Assembly (NCBI RefSeq): GCF_002113125.1 | Contig: NZ_NEJP01000009.1 | Location: forward strand, 1 to 64,000 | Direction: 5' to 3' | DNA from: Pseudomonas sp. B20(2017) | Lineage (GTDB): Bacteria > Pseudomonadota > Gammaproteobacteria > Pseudomonadales > Pseudomonadaceae | Length of the DNA: 64,000 nucleotides | Part shown: one piece after another, positions 20,795-30,194 of the stretch | Numbering within the stretch: position 1 is the stretch's first letter | How the letters are laid out: each line of letters starts with the position of its first letter | Translations under genes and position numbers: made by a program | Notes under the pieces: generated by a model | What the model saw: only the letters and a program-made list of their open reading frames with translations | What the model was told of the DNA's origin: nothing | Databases searched by the model: none

Positions 20795-23215
20795 TCAGAC
20801 AGTACGGCAAATGGCCGATGCGGTTTCATACAATGCGTCGACGTCAGGCTCCAGGCTCATGGCGAATTCCAGATGACATCGCTGGCCATCCGGTAACAGC
20901 ACGTGAAGCTTTAGATCTGGCTGCACGTCCGGCAGGAAAATCCGCCCAGCCTCCAGCACGCTGGTGACGTACCGCCCCTGGTCATCAAAAACACCGACAC
21001 CCTTGCGGACAAAATGGCTGTCCGACATGCGCGCCTGCAACAACACGCGCCGCGCGGTGACCATTTCGAACGCCAGATGCGCGACCGCACCACGCCCGGC
21101 TTCTACCTCTTTAAAAGCGTTGTGCACATCGACATTGCGCCCCAGGCTGGCCGTGTCGAGTTCGACCCGTCCTTTGCTGTATGCCGGCAGACTCGCTGCC
21201 ACGGCGTGCCCGGAATGATCGGTCCAGACCGGGCCACGCGGAGTGTTCAACTTGACGCCCGCGCTGTCGCCGGCCTTGAGCAAGGCGAAGGTTTCGCGCA
21301 GCGGATAAGGCGACAGCGTCACCCCGTCACCGTGCACCAGCGCACCACCACGCAGGCCGATGTCATAGTTCTGGTTACCGGCGCCACTGCGGGAATAACC
21401 CATGTCCACCTGACTGTAGCGGGGCAACAGATTGACCCGTCCGTTGAACCCGGCGCTGCCGTCATCCGGTCGCTCGGCGCCGATGCTGTAGGCCAGGGTG
21501 TCGCTGAGCTGTTCATTGAATCGCAGACCGCTGCGGGTGCCACCGACCTGATCATTGCGCACGTCACTGCGCAACGTCTGGCGCGGCCCCAGAGGTATAC
21601 CGACACTTAAATAGACTGCCGTTCCGCGGGCATCGTCCGCCTCACCCGCAACGTCGCGCTCCAGGGTCAATGTCAGATTGGCCCGGCGAATATTCTGCGA
21701 CCACGCGAAAGCGACCCGGGAAGTAGCTGTGCCGTCAAACATGGAAAACCGGGAGTAACTGGTGGAAAAACCACCCAGTGTCGAACTGCTGGCACTGAGG
21801 CTCGCCGTCATTTGATTGCGCACTCTCACGAAGGGCTGATCATTTTTCCGGTCCCAGGTGGTGTCGGACAGCGTGCGAAAATCCTGCGTCTGCTGCGTCA
21901 TCGCGAGACCGGCTGACAATCCTTCGCCGAGCAGACCGTTGGCCGTCCATTGCAACTGTGTTCCGGACAGGGCCTGATCGTGCGTCCGGGAAATCACCTG
22001 ACGCCCTCCGAACACCAGACGATCCCCCAGCGTGCGTTGCATCGCCCATCCCAGCGACTGATAGCCAGTGCCGAGCATTGCGCCGCCCGTGGCCTGCCAG
22101 CGCGGGCCGAGCCGCCAGTCCCTGCTGGCGGCGGCAAACGATGGCGCATACCGCTCATCTCCGGCATAACGCCGTACACGCCCGGCGGCCAGTCCGTAGC
22201 CTGGCGTTCTGCCCGGCATCACACTTCGCAATTGGGTCGCGGGAACAATAAAACGCCGCTGCTGACCGTCCTCCTCGTGTACCGTAACCTCCAGATCAAC
22301 GTTCTGGCTGAGCAACGGCAATCCCGCCAGCGTGAACGGTCCGCTGGGCACCACCGTGGTGTAGATCAAAGCGCCGTTCTGAGTCACCTCGATCCGGGCT
22401 GAGGAATAGGCAATGCCTTCGACCCTTGCACCGGAGCTGTCCTCATCCAGCTCTATCAAGGCCAGCTCCGGCTGTACCTGAAAGCCATTGAAAGCCTCAC
22501 CGGAGAACAGGGGCGAAACCATGTTCAACTGTCCCAGCTGCAGATTGGCCTGATATCGCTCGGAGGTATGCGAAGCGTAGGCGTACAAGTGCTCGACGCG
22601 GCCCTGCCCGGCCAGCTCACTGTAGGCCTGGCGGCTGCGCAATGCCCAGTCCGCCGCGTTCAAGCCGATTTCGGTATTGAGGCTGCGGTATTGCGAGGAC
22701 TGCCCGGCATAGTGGCTACCGAGCAACAACGCATCGTAATTGAACAGCCCTGCCGTACCCCCGTTAACGAAACTGCGCCGGGCCGGGCTATCAGGCAGTA
22801 ACGCGTCGGTTGGCACCAGCAGCGCAACGTGTTCACGGGACGGATCAGCTTGCACCACCGCGTGCGCAAAACGCTGGACGAACAACTCGCATCCCGGTTC
22901 GGTTACAGACTCGGCGTGATCCGGAATACGGATGCCGCCACGCTCCAGTAGTGACGGCGTAAAACACAACTCGCCCTCAGTATTGAACGTCACCTGCAAC
23001 CGCCCCTTGGGCACGCCGTTGACCGAGAGCGTGACCGCCTGCACTCCCTCACGAAAGCGCGGGGCCATGCTGAAATACTCCGCCAGATGTGGATCCAGCC
23101 CGCGCGACTTGATCACTTCCTGATTGAATTGCACCCTGACCTGCTCTGCGCCGTGGGTCGACGAAAAACCCAGGGCGCCCATCAGCCAGAGGCCGCCGAA
23201 CCACCGCGAATGCAT
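20795..23215 (-). CDS. Outer-membrane fimbrial usher
   Basis: 806-residue FimD/PapC-family usher that forms the outer-membrane pore and assembles chaperone-bound subunits. It has a signal peptide ending STHGA, an N-terminal chaperone-targeting domain with VQFNQEVI, a beta-barrel centre interrupted by the plug region (PSGPFTLAGLPLLSQNVDLE), and C-terminal domains with the GRIFLPDVQP block. The start codon overlaps the chaperone stop (TGATG), indicating translational coupling. Length is in the family range, with no frameshift seen. Confidence 0.92.
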   Translation of the reverse strand: MHSRWFGGLWLMGALGFSSTHGAEQVRVQFNQEVIKSRGLDPHLAEYFSMAPRFREGVQAVTLSVNGVPKGRLQVTFNTEGELCFTPSLLERGGIRIPDHAESVTEPGCELFVQRFAHAVVQADPSREHVALLVPTDALLPDSPARRSFVNGGTAGLFNYDALLLGSHYAGQSSQYRSLNTEIGLNAADWALRSRQAYSELAGQGRVEHLYAYASHTSERYQANLQLGQLNMVSPLFSGEAFNGFQVQPELALIELDEDSSGARVEGIAYSSARIEVTQNGALIYTTVVPSGPFTLAGLPLLSQNVDLEVTVHEEDGQQRRFIVPATQLRSVMPGRTPGYGLAAGRVRRYAGDERYAPSFAAASRDWRLGPRWQATGGAMLGTGYQSLGWAMQRTLGDRLVFGGRQVISRTHDQALSGTQLQWTANGLLGEGLSAGLAMTQQTQDFRTLSDTTWDRKNDQPFVRVRNQMTASLSASSSTLGGFSTSYSRFSMFDGTATSRVAFAWSQNIRRANLTLTLERDVAGEADDARGTAVYLSVGIPLGPRQTLRSDVRNDQVGGTRSGLRFNEQLSDTLAYSIGAERPDDGSAGFNGRVNLLPRYSQVDMGYSRSGAGNQNYDIGLRGGALVHGDGVTLSPYPLRETFALLKAGDSAGVKLNTPRGPVWTDHSGHAVAASLPAYSKGRVELDTASLGRNVDVHNAFKEVEAGRGAVAHLAFEMVTARRVLLQARMSDSHFVRKGVGVFDDQGRYVTSVLEAGRIFLPDVQPDLKLHVLLPDGQRCHLEFAMSLEPDVDALYETASAICRTV

Positions 23216-23922
23216 CAGTCCAGCCCCAGCGGTGCATCAAAATGCGCAATGGCGAATCCGTAAGTGGTCACCGGGAACAACCGCACGTGTGTCGCCGCTT
23301 GTCCGCGCTCAACAGTTCCACTTAGCGTGAGCGTTTCACCGGGCAGCACATAAGTGCGCCCCAGATCCAGCTCCCGCTGTCTTGGCAGCAACATCACCGA
23401 GTGCCCCAACCGTACAACATACGGACTGGGGTTGCGCACCTGCACCTCGGTGCCTTTTTGCGACCACAGCAAATGCTTCCAAGGCTCGCGGTCAATCGGT
23501 AAGTGCTTCGGACGTAAAATCGCCGGAATGTTCTGGCGTACGCTCAAGCTTATTTGAGCATTACCTGATGAATCCTGAGGCGCTATGCCTTCGAACACCA
23601 CGCGCTTGAGACGCTCGGTCTTCAATGGCTCGGCGCTGCGCAGGATGAAACGAACGCGCTGGGTCGCGCCGGCTTCGACCCGGGTAACCGGTGGCGTCAG
23701 CAACAGCAATGACTCGGTGTCTTGCGGCACGTCTTCGACAGAGGTGTGCAACAGCGCCGGATGCGGCTCACTATTGAACACGTTGATCCCCGCTTCACCC
23801 ACTCCTTCGTCCAGCACTACGATCGGCGTTTCCGGAACCATCCCCGCCGCCCGGACACTACCGGGCCCCCATAGACCAACCAGCAATACACTGGTGATGG
23901 CATTGCGCACATAAGCATTCAT
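23215..23922 (-). CDS. Periplasmic fimbrial chaperone
   Basis: 235-residue PapD-like chaperone that donates a beta strand to unassembled subunits. The signal peptide (about residues 1-27) is followed by two immunoglobulin-like domains. Recognisable blocks are the FNSEPHPALLHTSVEDV strand region and the LLLLTPPVTRVEAGATQRVRF segment, matching the usual P-P-x-R/A-G-x-x-Q-x-x-R motif. The ATG at 23922 has a weak GGA site; the frame back to 24054 lacks a signal peptide and is rejected. Confidence 0.88.
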   Translation of the reverse strand: MNAYVRNAITSVLLVGLWGPGSVRAAGMVPETPIVVLDEGVGEAGINVFNSEPHPALLHTSVEDVPQDTESLLLLTPPVTRVEAGATQRVRFILRSAEPLKTERLKRVVFEGIAPQDSSGNAQISLSVRQNIPAILRPKHLPIDREPWKHLLWSQKGTEVQVRNPSPYVVRLGHSVMLLPRQRELDLGRTYVLPGETLTLSGTVERGQAATHVRLFPVTTYGFAIAHFDAPLGLD

Positions 23923-24092
23923 ATTGTTGTCCACACGCGAACGCGAAGCTGGCAGTGACGCCGAGCAACGGGACTGCCGACTGGGTTGATTACAAGTGAC
24001 AGGCCTCGCAAGCACGCAAAGCCTGTCCATTGTCCTGCGCAGGATGCGCGACACTGATCCGCCCTCTGTTCAAGGCAGTCGTGTGCTCCCTG

Positions 24093-24758
24093 TCAGAGGT
24101 AAAGCAGCTCGAACGTCGCCGAGCCATTGAGTGGTATGTAGTTGCTGAGATCCAGATTCTGCGAGGGGCCGATGACCGGAACAAGGGTCATGGGAAACGT
24201 ATGCATGACCCCTGGCATCGGACCTGCCGCCAACGATGTGCCCCATGAGTAGCGCAGGTTGCCACCCTCCGCGTTTTTCCCGACCAGAGTTGGCGTATCC
24301 GGACTGTCCCAGTTCGCCATCCCGCCTTGCTTGTACATGACCATGGAAGGTTGACCATCGACCGTAGGTGTCCCGAAGCGCAGACCGTAACCACCGATTT
24401 TTTTGGCGCCGGGCGCCAGGCCGATTCCGTAGATATACAGCGCCCAGTCCGTTCCATCGACAATGATGCCCGGCAACTGGGTATGAGCCTGATTGTCATG
24501 CACCTTGATTGCCATTGGCGCAGACGCCGAGCAAGTCACGTTCAGGGATATGTTGTGGTTGGTCAGTTCAGTCTGACGATCGCGGTTCAGCGAAGCGGCA
24601 GAAATGTCCCCCAGATTCACAGTGTTGCCGCCGGTGAAAGAAGGCTTGCACGAGGTCGGGACGATGGTGCCGGTGATGGTCAGGTCCCCACCAGCGGCCA
24701 TGGCCAATGCCGGACACAGGGCGCTTGCGACAGCGATTGCACGAAAGGTCTTGCGCAT
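24093..24758 (-). CDS. Major fimbrial subunit (DUF1120-like)
   Basis: 221-residue secreted subunit. The signal peptide ends CPALAMA, followed by GGDLTITGTIVPTSCKPSF, the typical start of DUF1120-type pilins, with a second Cys in LNVTCSASAP. It is first in the operon, separated by 170 bases from the chaperone, so it is probably the main shaft protein. A GTG at 24770 is an alternative start; the ATG at 24758 is preferred because GGAG lies upstream at acceptable spacing and the signal peptide is then standard. Confidence 0.85.
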   Translation of the reverse strand: MRKTFRAIAVASALCPALAMAAGGDLTITGTIVPTSCKPSFTGGNTVNLGDISAASLNRDRQTELTNHNISLNVTCSASAPMAIKVHDNQAHTQLPGIIVDGTDWALYIYGIGLAPGAKKIGGYGLRFGTPTVDGQPSMVMYKQGGMANWDSPDTPTLVGKNAEGGNLRYSWGTSLAAGPMPGVMHTFPMTLVPVIGPSQNLDLSNYIPLNGSATFELLYL

Positions 24759-25110
24759 GAAAATTCTCACTCCATAAGAATCGAAAGATGACAGCCAGCT
24801 GCGCTTCTTCTGCTGAATAACAGGAAACGTCCTGCTTCAGAATCAGCGTTGTCATTATTCCGATTGCTTCCCGGCAGTGATGTAAGGCGAGGGTGTATTG
24901 CGCGCTGGAAAACTCGCTGCGGGGCGTAGCTGATGTGAGCCGGAAAAATCCGCCGTTTGTTTAAAAAATTGCGTCCTGCCGACAGCCAAGGGCTACAAAC
25001 CGCTCTGCTTCAGGGATCGAATTGACTGCCCTTTTCGAACAGGCAACAGGCAACAGGCTGCGTGCGCCGTGCCATACTCCTGACCTCGCCCACACCCGGA
25101 ACGACCCGAC
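24759..25110. other. Intergenic region, fimbrial operon / phospholipase D gene
   Basis: 352 bases between divergent genes. No gene is seen. It must hold the promoters of both the fimbrial operon (-) and the PLD gene (+). A short direct repeat (CAGGCAA, twice in tandem, 25040-25054) is present. No convincing -35/-10 pair or operator was identified. Confidence 0.5.
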
Positions 25111-26679
25111 TTGAGCCCCAGACATTCCCTGCCATTTGCACTGATGTTCGTCCTGCTGCTCGCCGGGTGCGCTTCGCTGGATGTCCCGCGCGAACCGAGC
25201 CAGGCGCTGCCGGCTTCCGATTCGGCGTTCGGCCGTTCGATCCAGGCCCAGGCGGCGCCCTACAAGGGCCAGTCCGGCTTTCGCCTGCTGTCCAACAGCA
25301 CCGAAGCCTTCACCGCCCGCGCCGAGCTGATCCGCAACGCTCAACGCAGCCTCGACTTGCAGTACTACATCGTCCATGACGGCATCAGCACCCGAATGCT
25401 GGTGGAAGAAGTGTTGAAGGCCGCCGACCGTGGCGTGCGGGTGCGGATCCTGCTGGACGACACCACCAGCGACGGCCTCGACCTGATCATCGCGACCCTG
25501 GCGGCGCATCCGCAGATCCAGATCCGCCTGTTCAATCCGCTGCACCTGGGGCGCAGCACCGGCGTGACCCGGGCGGCCGGGCGGCTGTTCAACCTGTCGT
25601 TGCAACACCGGCGGATGCACAACAAGTTGTGGCTGGCGGACAACAGCGCAGCCATCGTCGGCGGGCGCAACCTGGGCGATGAATACTTCGATGCCGAGCC
25701 CAACCTGAACTTCACCGATATCGACATGCTCAGTGTCGGGCCGGTCGCCGAGCAGCTCGGGCACAGTTTCGATCAGTACTGGAACAGCGCCCTGAGCAAG
25801 CCGATCGACGAGTTCCTCTCCAGCAAACCCTCGGCCAAAGACCTGCAGAACACCCGCACACGCCTGGAAGAATCCCTGGAAGAAACCCGCAAACAGAATC
25901 ACGCGCTGTATCAGCAGTTGATGACCTACCGCACCGACCCGCGCATGGACATCTGGCGCAAGGAGCTGATCTGGGCCTGGAACCAGGCGCTGTGGGATGC
26001 ACCGAGCAAGGTGCTGGCCAAGGGCGAACCCGATCCGCAACTGCTGCTGACGACCCAACTGGCACCGGAGCTGACCGGTGTCAGCGAAGAACTGGTGATG
26101 ATTTCTGCCTACTTCGTGCCGGGGCAGCCGGGGCTGGTCTACCTGACCGGCCGCGCTGATGCCGGCGTGTCGGTGAGCCTGTTGACCAACTCGCTGGAAG
26201 CCACCGACGTGCCGGCGGTGCACGGCGGTTATGCGCCGTATCGCAAGGCGTTGCTGGAACACGGCGTGAAACTGTTTGAGCTGCGGCGCCAGCCTGGGGA
26301 TAACTCCGGCAGCGGCCCGCACCTGTTTTACAGCAAGTCCTATCGCGGCTCGGATTCGAGCTTGCACAGCAAGGCGATGATCTTCGACGGGAAAAAATCG
26401 TTCATCGGCTCATTCAATTTCGACCCGCGCTCGGTGCTGTGGAACACCGAAGTCGGGGTGCTGGTGGACAGCCCTGAACTGGCGGCCCACGTGCGCGAAC
26501 TGGCCTTGCAGGGCATGGCGCCAGCGCTGAGCTACGAAGCGAAACTGCAGGACGGAAAAGTGGTATGGGTCACCGAGGACAACGACCAGATGCACACGCT
26601 GACCAAGGAGCCCGGCAGTTGGTGGCGGCGCTTCAATGCGTGGTTCAGCACCACGGTGGGACTGGAGCGGATGCTGTAG
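25111..26679 (+). CDS. Phospholipase D-family lipoprotein (cardiolipin synthase-like)
   Basis: 522 residues with two HKD catalytic motifs: HNKLWLAD starting at His170 and HSKAMIFD starting at His419. This fits a phosphatidyl transferase of the PLD superfamily, probably a ClsC-like cardiolipin synthase. The N-terminus carries a signal peptide with lipobox LLAGC (Cys20), so the mature protein should be lipid-anchored, which is distinctive among cardiolipin synthases. The start is TTG at 25111, needed to give a full signal peptide; the next ATG leaves too short a leader. The binding site is weak. Substrate assignment is tentative. Confidence 0.85.
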   Translation: MSPRHSLPFALMFVLLLAGCASLDVPREPSQALPASDSAFGRSIQAQAAPYKGQSGFRLLSNSTEAFTARAELIRNAQRSLDLQYYIVHDGISTRMLVEEVLKAADRGVRVRILLDDTTSDGLDLIIATLAAHPQIQIRLFNPLHLGRSTGVTRAAGRLFNLSLQHRRMHNKLWLADNSAAIVGGRNLGDEYFDAEPNLNFTDIDMLSVGPVAEQLGHSFDQYWNSALSKPIDEFLSSKPSAKDLQNTRTRLEESLEETRKQNHALYQQLMTYRTDPRMDIWRKELIWAWNQALWDAPSKVLAKGEPDPQLLLTTQLAPELTGVSEELVMISAYFVPGQPGLVYLTGRADAGVSVSLLTNSLEATDVPAVHGGYAPYRKALLEHGVKLFELRRQPGDNSGSGPHLFYSKSYRGSDSSLHSKAMIFDGKKSFIGSFNFDPRSVLWNTEVGVLVDSPELAAHVRELALQGMAPALSYEAKLQDGKVVWVTEDNDQMHTLTKEPGSWWRRFNAWFSTTVGLERML

Positions 26680-26700
26680 CAGCCCGCTCCAACTGGCTCA

Positions 26701-27846
26701 TCAAGCGGGCTCCGGCACCTTGCCGAACGCCCCTTGCCGCGACAGCAGAATCACCAGCCCGAATGCCCCGGCCGCCATCAGCCACGGCAACGCATGCCCG
26801 CTGATCCACTGACTGCCGGCCCCCGCCATCAACGGCCCGATCAGGCAGCCAACGCCCCACAGTTGCGCGACATGCGCGTTGGCGCGCACCAGCGCATCGT
26901 CGCGATAGCGCTCGCCGATCAGAATCAGCGACAGGGTGAACAAGCCACCGGCACTGGCGCCGAACAGCACCCACAGCGGCCAGATCAGCAAAGTGTCGAG
27001 CAACATCGGGATCGCCAGACTCGACAACATCAGCACCACAGCGCAGCCGGTGAACAAAGCCCGCCGCGACAGGTAGTCGGCCAGCGCACCGATCGGCAAT
27101 TGCAGCAGCGCATCGCCCACCACCACGGTGCTGACCATCGCCAGCGCGATTTCGGCGGTGAAACCCTGTTGCAGGCAATACACCGGCAACAGCGTCAGGA
27201 TCATCGCCTCGAACGCGGCGAACAGCGACACCGCCCAGGCGATTGCCGGCAGTTCGCGAGCGAAACCCCACAGATCGCCGAAGGTCACGCTGCTGGCCTC
27301 GCTGCTTGGCGCGCCGCTGCGGCCCAGCAGCAGAAACGGCGAAGCGATCAGCAGACCGACACCCACCCAGAAACCATAATCGTGATCCGTGCCCAACGCG
27401 CCCAACAGCAACGGACCAGACAGTTGGCTCAACGCATAACTGCTGCCATACAGAGCGACCAGTCGCCCGCGCCAATGCTCGACCACCAGTTGATTGATCC
27501 AGCTCTCGCCGAGGATGAATACGATGGTCAGAACCACGCCGATCATCAGCCGCAGCACCAGCCAGATCGGGTAGCTCGGCAGCAACGCCAGCAGGCCGAT
27601 GGACAGCGCCCCGGCCCACAGACACAGGCGCATCAGGTTCGCGGTGCCGAAGCGCGCCGCCAGATGACTGGAAATCTTCGCCCCCAGCAACACGCCAATG
27701 GCCGGCATCGCCGCCATGACACCGATGGCGAACGAACCATAGCCCCAACCCTCCAGACGCAACGACACCAGCGGCATGCTGACACCGAGGGCCAGGCCCA
27801 CACTCAAGACAGACGCCAACACGGCGAAATACGTCGCCCAACGCAT
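26701..27846 (-). CDS. MFS transporter
   Basis: 381-residue, twelve-helix major facilitator resembling the YcaD group (MFS_1 family), in the inner membrane. The N-terminal half has the loop GAKISSHLAARFG between helices 2 and 3. AGGAG lies upstream of the ATG at 27846. It is convergent with the PLD gene (21 bases between stops) and stands alone. The substrate is unknown. A 444-codon open frame on the same strand across 26645-27979 is a GC-rich shadow and not a gene. Confidence 0.86.
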   Translation of the reverse strand: MRWATYFAVLASVLSVGLALGVSMPLVSLRLEGWGYGSFAIGVMAAMPAIGVLLGAKISSHLAARFGTANLMRLCLWAGALSIGLLALLPSYPIWLVLRLMIGVVLTIVFILGESWINQLVVEHWRGRLVALYGSSYALSQLSGPLLLGALGTDHDYGFWVGVGLLIASPFLLLGRSGAPSSEASSVTFGDLWGFARELPAIAWAVSLFAAFEAMILTLLPVYCLQQGFTAEIALAMVSTVVVGDALLQLPIGALADYLSRRALFTGCAVVLMLSSLAIPMLLDTLLIWPLWVLFGASAGGLFTLSLILIGERYRDDALVRANAHVAQLWGVGCLIGPLMAGAGSQWISGHALPWLMAAGAFGLVILLSRQGAFGKVPEPA

Positions 27847-27890
27847 GGTCCACGCTCCTGTGGATAATTTTTATGTGCACCACAAAACAC

Positions 27891-27980
27891 TGTGGGAGCG
27901 AGCTCGCTCGCGATAACGGTTTCACATTCAGCAAATGTGCTGACTGATACACCGCTTTCGCGAGCAAGCTCGCTCCCACA
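27891..27980. repeat. REP doublet
   Basis: Arms TGTGGGAGCGAGCTCGCTCG and CGAGCAAGCTCGCTCCCACA face each other with a spacer of about 50 bases. It lies upstream of the MFS gene and downstream of kauB, one of the few doublets in this window beside a 5' end. Confidence 0.85.
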
Positions 27981-28000
27981 GGGATCTTTGTATCGTTCGA

Positions 28001-28020
28001 GAGCCTGCCTGAGCAGGCTC
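28001..28020 (-). terminator. Hairpin past kauB stop
   Basis: GAGCCTGC-CTGA-GCAGGCTC is a perfect 8-bp stem lying 11 bases beyond the kauB stop codon. There is no T-tract, so it may stabilise the 3' end rather than terminate. Confidence 0.45.
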
Positions 28021-28030
28021 CCTCAACGGT

Positions 28031-29524
28031 TTACAGCTTGATCCAGGTCGCCTTCAGCTCGGTGTATTTGTCGAACGCGTGCAGCGACTTGTCACGGCCG
28101 TTGCCCGACTGCTTGAAGCCGCCGAACGGTGCGGTCATGTCGCCGCCATCGTACTGGTTGACCCACACGCTGCCGGCACGAAGTGCCTTGGCGGTCAGGT
28201 GCGCCTTGGAAATGTCCTGAGTCCAGACTGCCGCCGCCAGGCCGTAAGGCGTGTCGTTGGCGATGTTGATCGCTTCCTCGGCCGTGTCGAAGGCGATGAC
28301 CGACAGCACCGGGCCGAAGATTTCTTCCTGGGCAATCTTCATTGCATTGCTCACGCCGTCGAAAATCGTCGGCTCGACGTAGGTGCCACCGGTTTCCTGA
28401 AGAATGCGCTTGCCGCCGGCCACCAGTTTGGCGCCGTCAGTGTGGCCCGACTCGATATAGGACAGCACGGTGTTCATCTGCTGGGTATCGACCAGCGCGC
28501 CAACGTTGGTGGCCGGATCCAGCGGGTTGCCCGGTTTCCAGGTTTTCAGCGCTTCGATCACCATCGGCAGGAATTTGTCCTTGATCGAACGCTCGACCAG
28601 CAGACGCGAACCGGCAGTGCAGACTTCGCCTTGGTTGAAGGCGATGGCGCTGGCGGCGGATTCGGCGGCGGCTTGCAGATCCGGCGCATCGGCAAACACG
28701 ATGTTCGGGCTCTTGCCGCCGGCTTCCAGCCACACACGTTTCATGTTCGATTCGCCGGAATAGATCATCAGTTGCTTGGCGATCTTGGTCGAACCGGTGA
28801 ACACCAGGGTGTCGACATCGTTATGCAGAGCAAGCGCCTTGCCGACAGTGTGACCGTAGCCCGGCAGCACGTTCAGCACGCCTTTCGGAATGCCGGCCTC
28901 GACCGCCAGTTCGGCGATGCGGATGGCAGTCAGCGGGGACTTTTCCGACGGCTTGAGGATTACGGAGTTACCGGTCGACAGGGCCGGGCCGAGTTTCCAG
29001 CAGGCCATCATCAGCGGGAAGTTCCACGGCACGATGGCACCCACCACGCCGACTGGCTCACGGGTCACCAGACCCAGTTGGTCGTGCGGAGTGGCGGCGA
29101 CTTCGTCGTAGATCTTGTCGATCGCTTCACCGCTCCAGCTCAGGGCTTGGGCGGCACCCGGCACGTCGATGTACAGCGAGTCGCTGATCGGCTTGCCCAT
29201 GTCGAGGGTTTCGAGCAGGGCCAGTTCTTCGGCGTGCTGCTTGAGCAGGCCGGCAAAACGGATCATGGTGGCTTTGCGTTTGGTCGGCGCCAGGCGCGAC
29301 CAGACACCGGAATTGAAGGTGGCGCGGGCGTTTTCCACGGCGCGCTGGGCGTCGGCGGCGTCACAGCTGGCAATCTTGCCCAGCAGACGGCCATCGACCG
29401 GGCTGATGCACTCGAAGGTCTCGCCGGAGACGGCATCGGTGTACTCGCCATTGAGGTAGGCGCGGCCTTCGATCTTCAGGTCGCGGGCGCGTTGTTCCCA
29501 GTCGGCACGAGTCAGGGTGGTCAT
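28031..29524 (-). CDS. kauB: Aldehyde dehydrogenase KauB/PauC
   Basis: 497-residue NAD(P)+-dependent aldehyde dehydrogenase for gamma-glutamyl-aminoaldehydes and 4-guanidinobutyraldehyde in polyamine and arginine breakdown. The catalytic Glu is in LEAGGKSPNIVF and the catalytic Cys in NQGEVCTAGSRLL; the cofactor-binding FTGSTKIAK is present. The N-terminus MTTLTRADWEQRARDLKI matches PA5312 (KauB/PauC) as I remember it. AGGAGGA lies before the ATG at 29524. Expected to be under PauR control, whose gene is at 12263. Confidence 0.92.
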   Translation of the reverse strand: MTTLTRADWEQRARDLKIEGRAYLNGEYTDAVSGETFECISPVDGRLLGKIASCDAADAQRAVENARATFNSGVWSRLAPTKRKATMIRFAGLLKQHAEELALLETLDMGKPISDSLYIDVPGAAQALSWSGEAIDKIYDEVAATPHDQLGLVTREPVGVVGAIVPWNFPLMMACWKLGPALSTGNSVILKPSEKSPLTAIRIAELAVEAGIPKGVLNVLPGYGHTVGKALALHNDVDTLVFTGSTKIAKQLMIYSGESNMKRVWLEAGGKSPNIVFADAPDLQAAAESAASAIAFNQGEVCTAGSRLLVERSIKDKFLPMVIEALKTWKPGNPLDPATNVGALVDTQQMNTVLSYIESGHTDGAKLVAGGKRILQETGGTYVEPTIFDGVSNAMKIAQEEIFGPVLSVIAFDTAEEAINIANDTPYGLAAAVWTQDISKAHLTAKALRAGSVWVNQYDGGDMTAPFGGFKQSGNGRDKSLHAFDKYTELKATWIKL

Positions 29525-29758
29525 TCGAGTGTCCTCCTCTTGTTCAATACGAGCGCCGCGATCGTCGCGGTCGTCCTCAGGAATACTGCCCGGCCAGCCT
29601 GCTTTCGGCCCAAGGCATCCGCCACCCTAAACCAGCGGCCGGGGTTGTTTCAATATATTTGACATAAGCTCGCCATACGGCCTTGCAGCGTTCAATTTAA
29701 TCAACATAGACTTTGGCCCTTTCACGCCACCGCGCCGTCATCACGGGAGAAAACAACA

Positions 29759-30121
29759 ATGAACATCCAGAACGTCGTCGACATCAGCCTGACCACCACC
29801 GAAGCCGAACGCTATCGCCCTGACCCGGCCAAAGTGCTCAGGGGTGATCCCGAGCAGGCGGTGTTCAATCAGTACGACAGCCCTTGTGGGCAAATGGGCG
29901 TCGGCGTGTGGGAAGGTGCGGTGGGTCAGTGGACGGTGAATTACACCGAGCACGAATACTGCGAAATCCTGCAGGGCGTATCGGTGCTGCGTGACGGCGA
30001 AGGCAATGCAAAGACCCTGCGCGTCGGCGACCGCTTCGTGATTCCGGCCGGTTTCCGTGGCACCTGGGAAGTGCTGGAAGCTTGCCGCAAGGTCTATGTG
30101 ATCTTCGAACAGAAGGCCTGA
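29759..30121 (+). CDS. Small cupin protein (Cupin_3)
   Basis: 120-residue single-domain cupin of the Cupin_3/COG3450 type. The two cupin motifs are visible around YTEHEYCEILQG and GDRFVIPAGFRGTWEV. Family members have little-known roles; its position next to kauB, divergent with it, suggests but does not prove a link to polyamine metabolism. GGGAG lies upstream of the ATG. A strong terminator at 30141-30175 follows. Confidence 0.85.
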   Translation: MNIQNVVDISLTTTEAERYRPDPAKVLRGDPEQAVFNQYDSPCGQMGVGVWEGAVGQWTVNYTEHEYCEILQGVSVLRDGEGNAKTLRVGDRFVIPAGFRGTWEVLEACRKVYVIFEQKA

Positions 30122-30140
30122 GGCCTTTTGCCAGGCAACA

Positions 30141-30175
30141 AAAAAGGCCCGTATCGTGAGATACGGGCCTTTTTC
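30141..30175. terminator. Bidirectional terminator, cupin / rpmG
   Basis: AAAAAGGCCCGTATC-GTGA-GATACGGGCCTTTTT is a perfect 15-bp stem with A and T runs, lying between the convergent stop codons of the cupin gene (+) and rpmG (-). Confidence 0.92.
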
Positions 30176-30194
30176 GTAAGTCGGGAAAAATCAA

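Noticed and set aside
25040..25060. Tandem CAGGCAA repeats as a CRISPR or iteron
   Set aside because: Only two short copies, with no spacers or further units.
26645..27979. 444-codon open frame overlapping the MFS gene on the same strand
   Set aside because: The MFS frame has clear transmembrane segments and a good ribosome binding site; this frame is Arg/Gly-rich.
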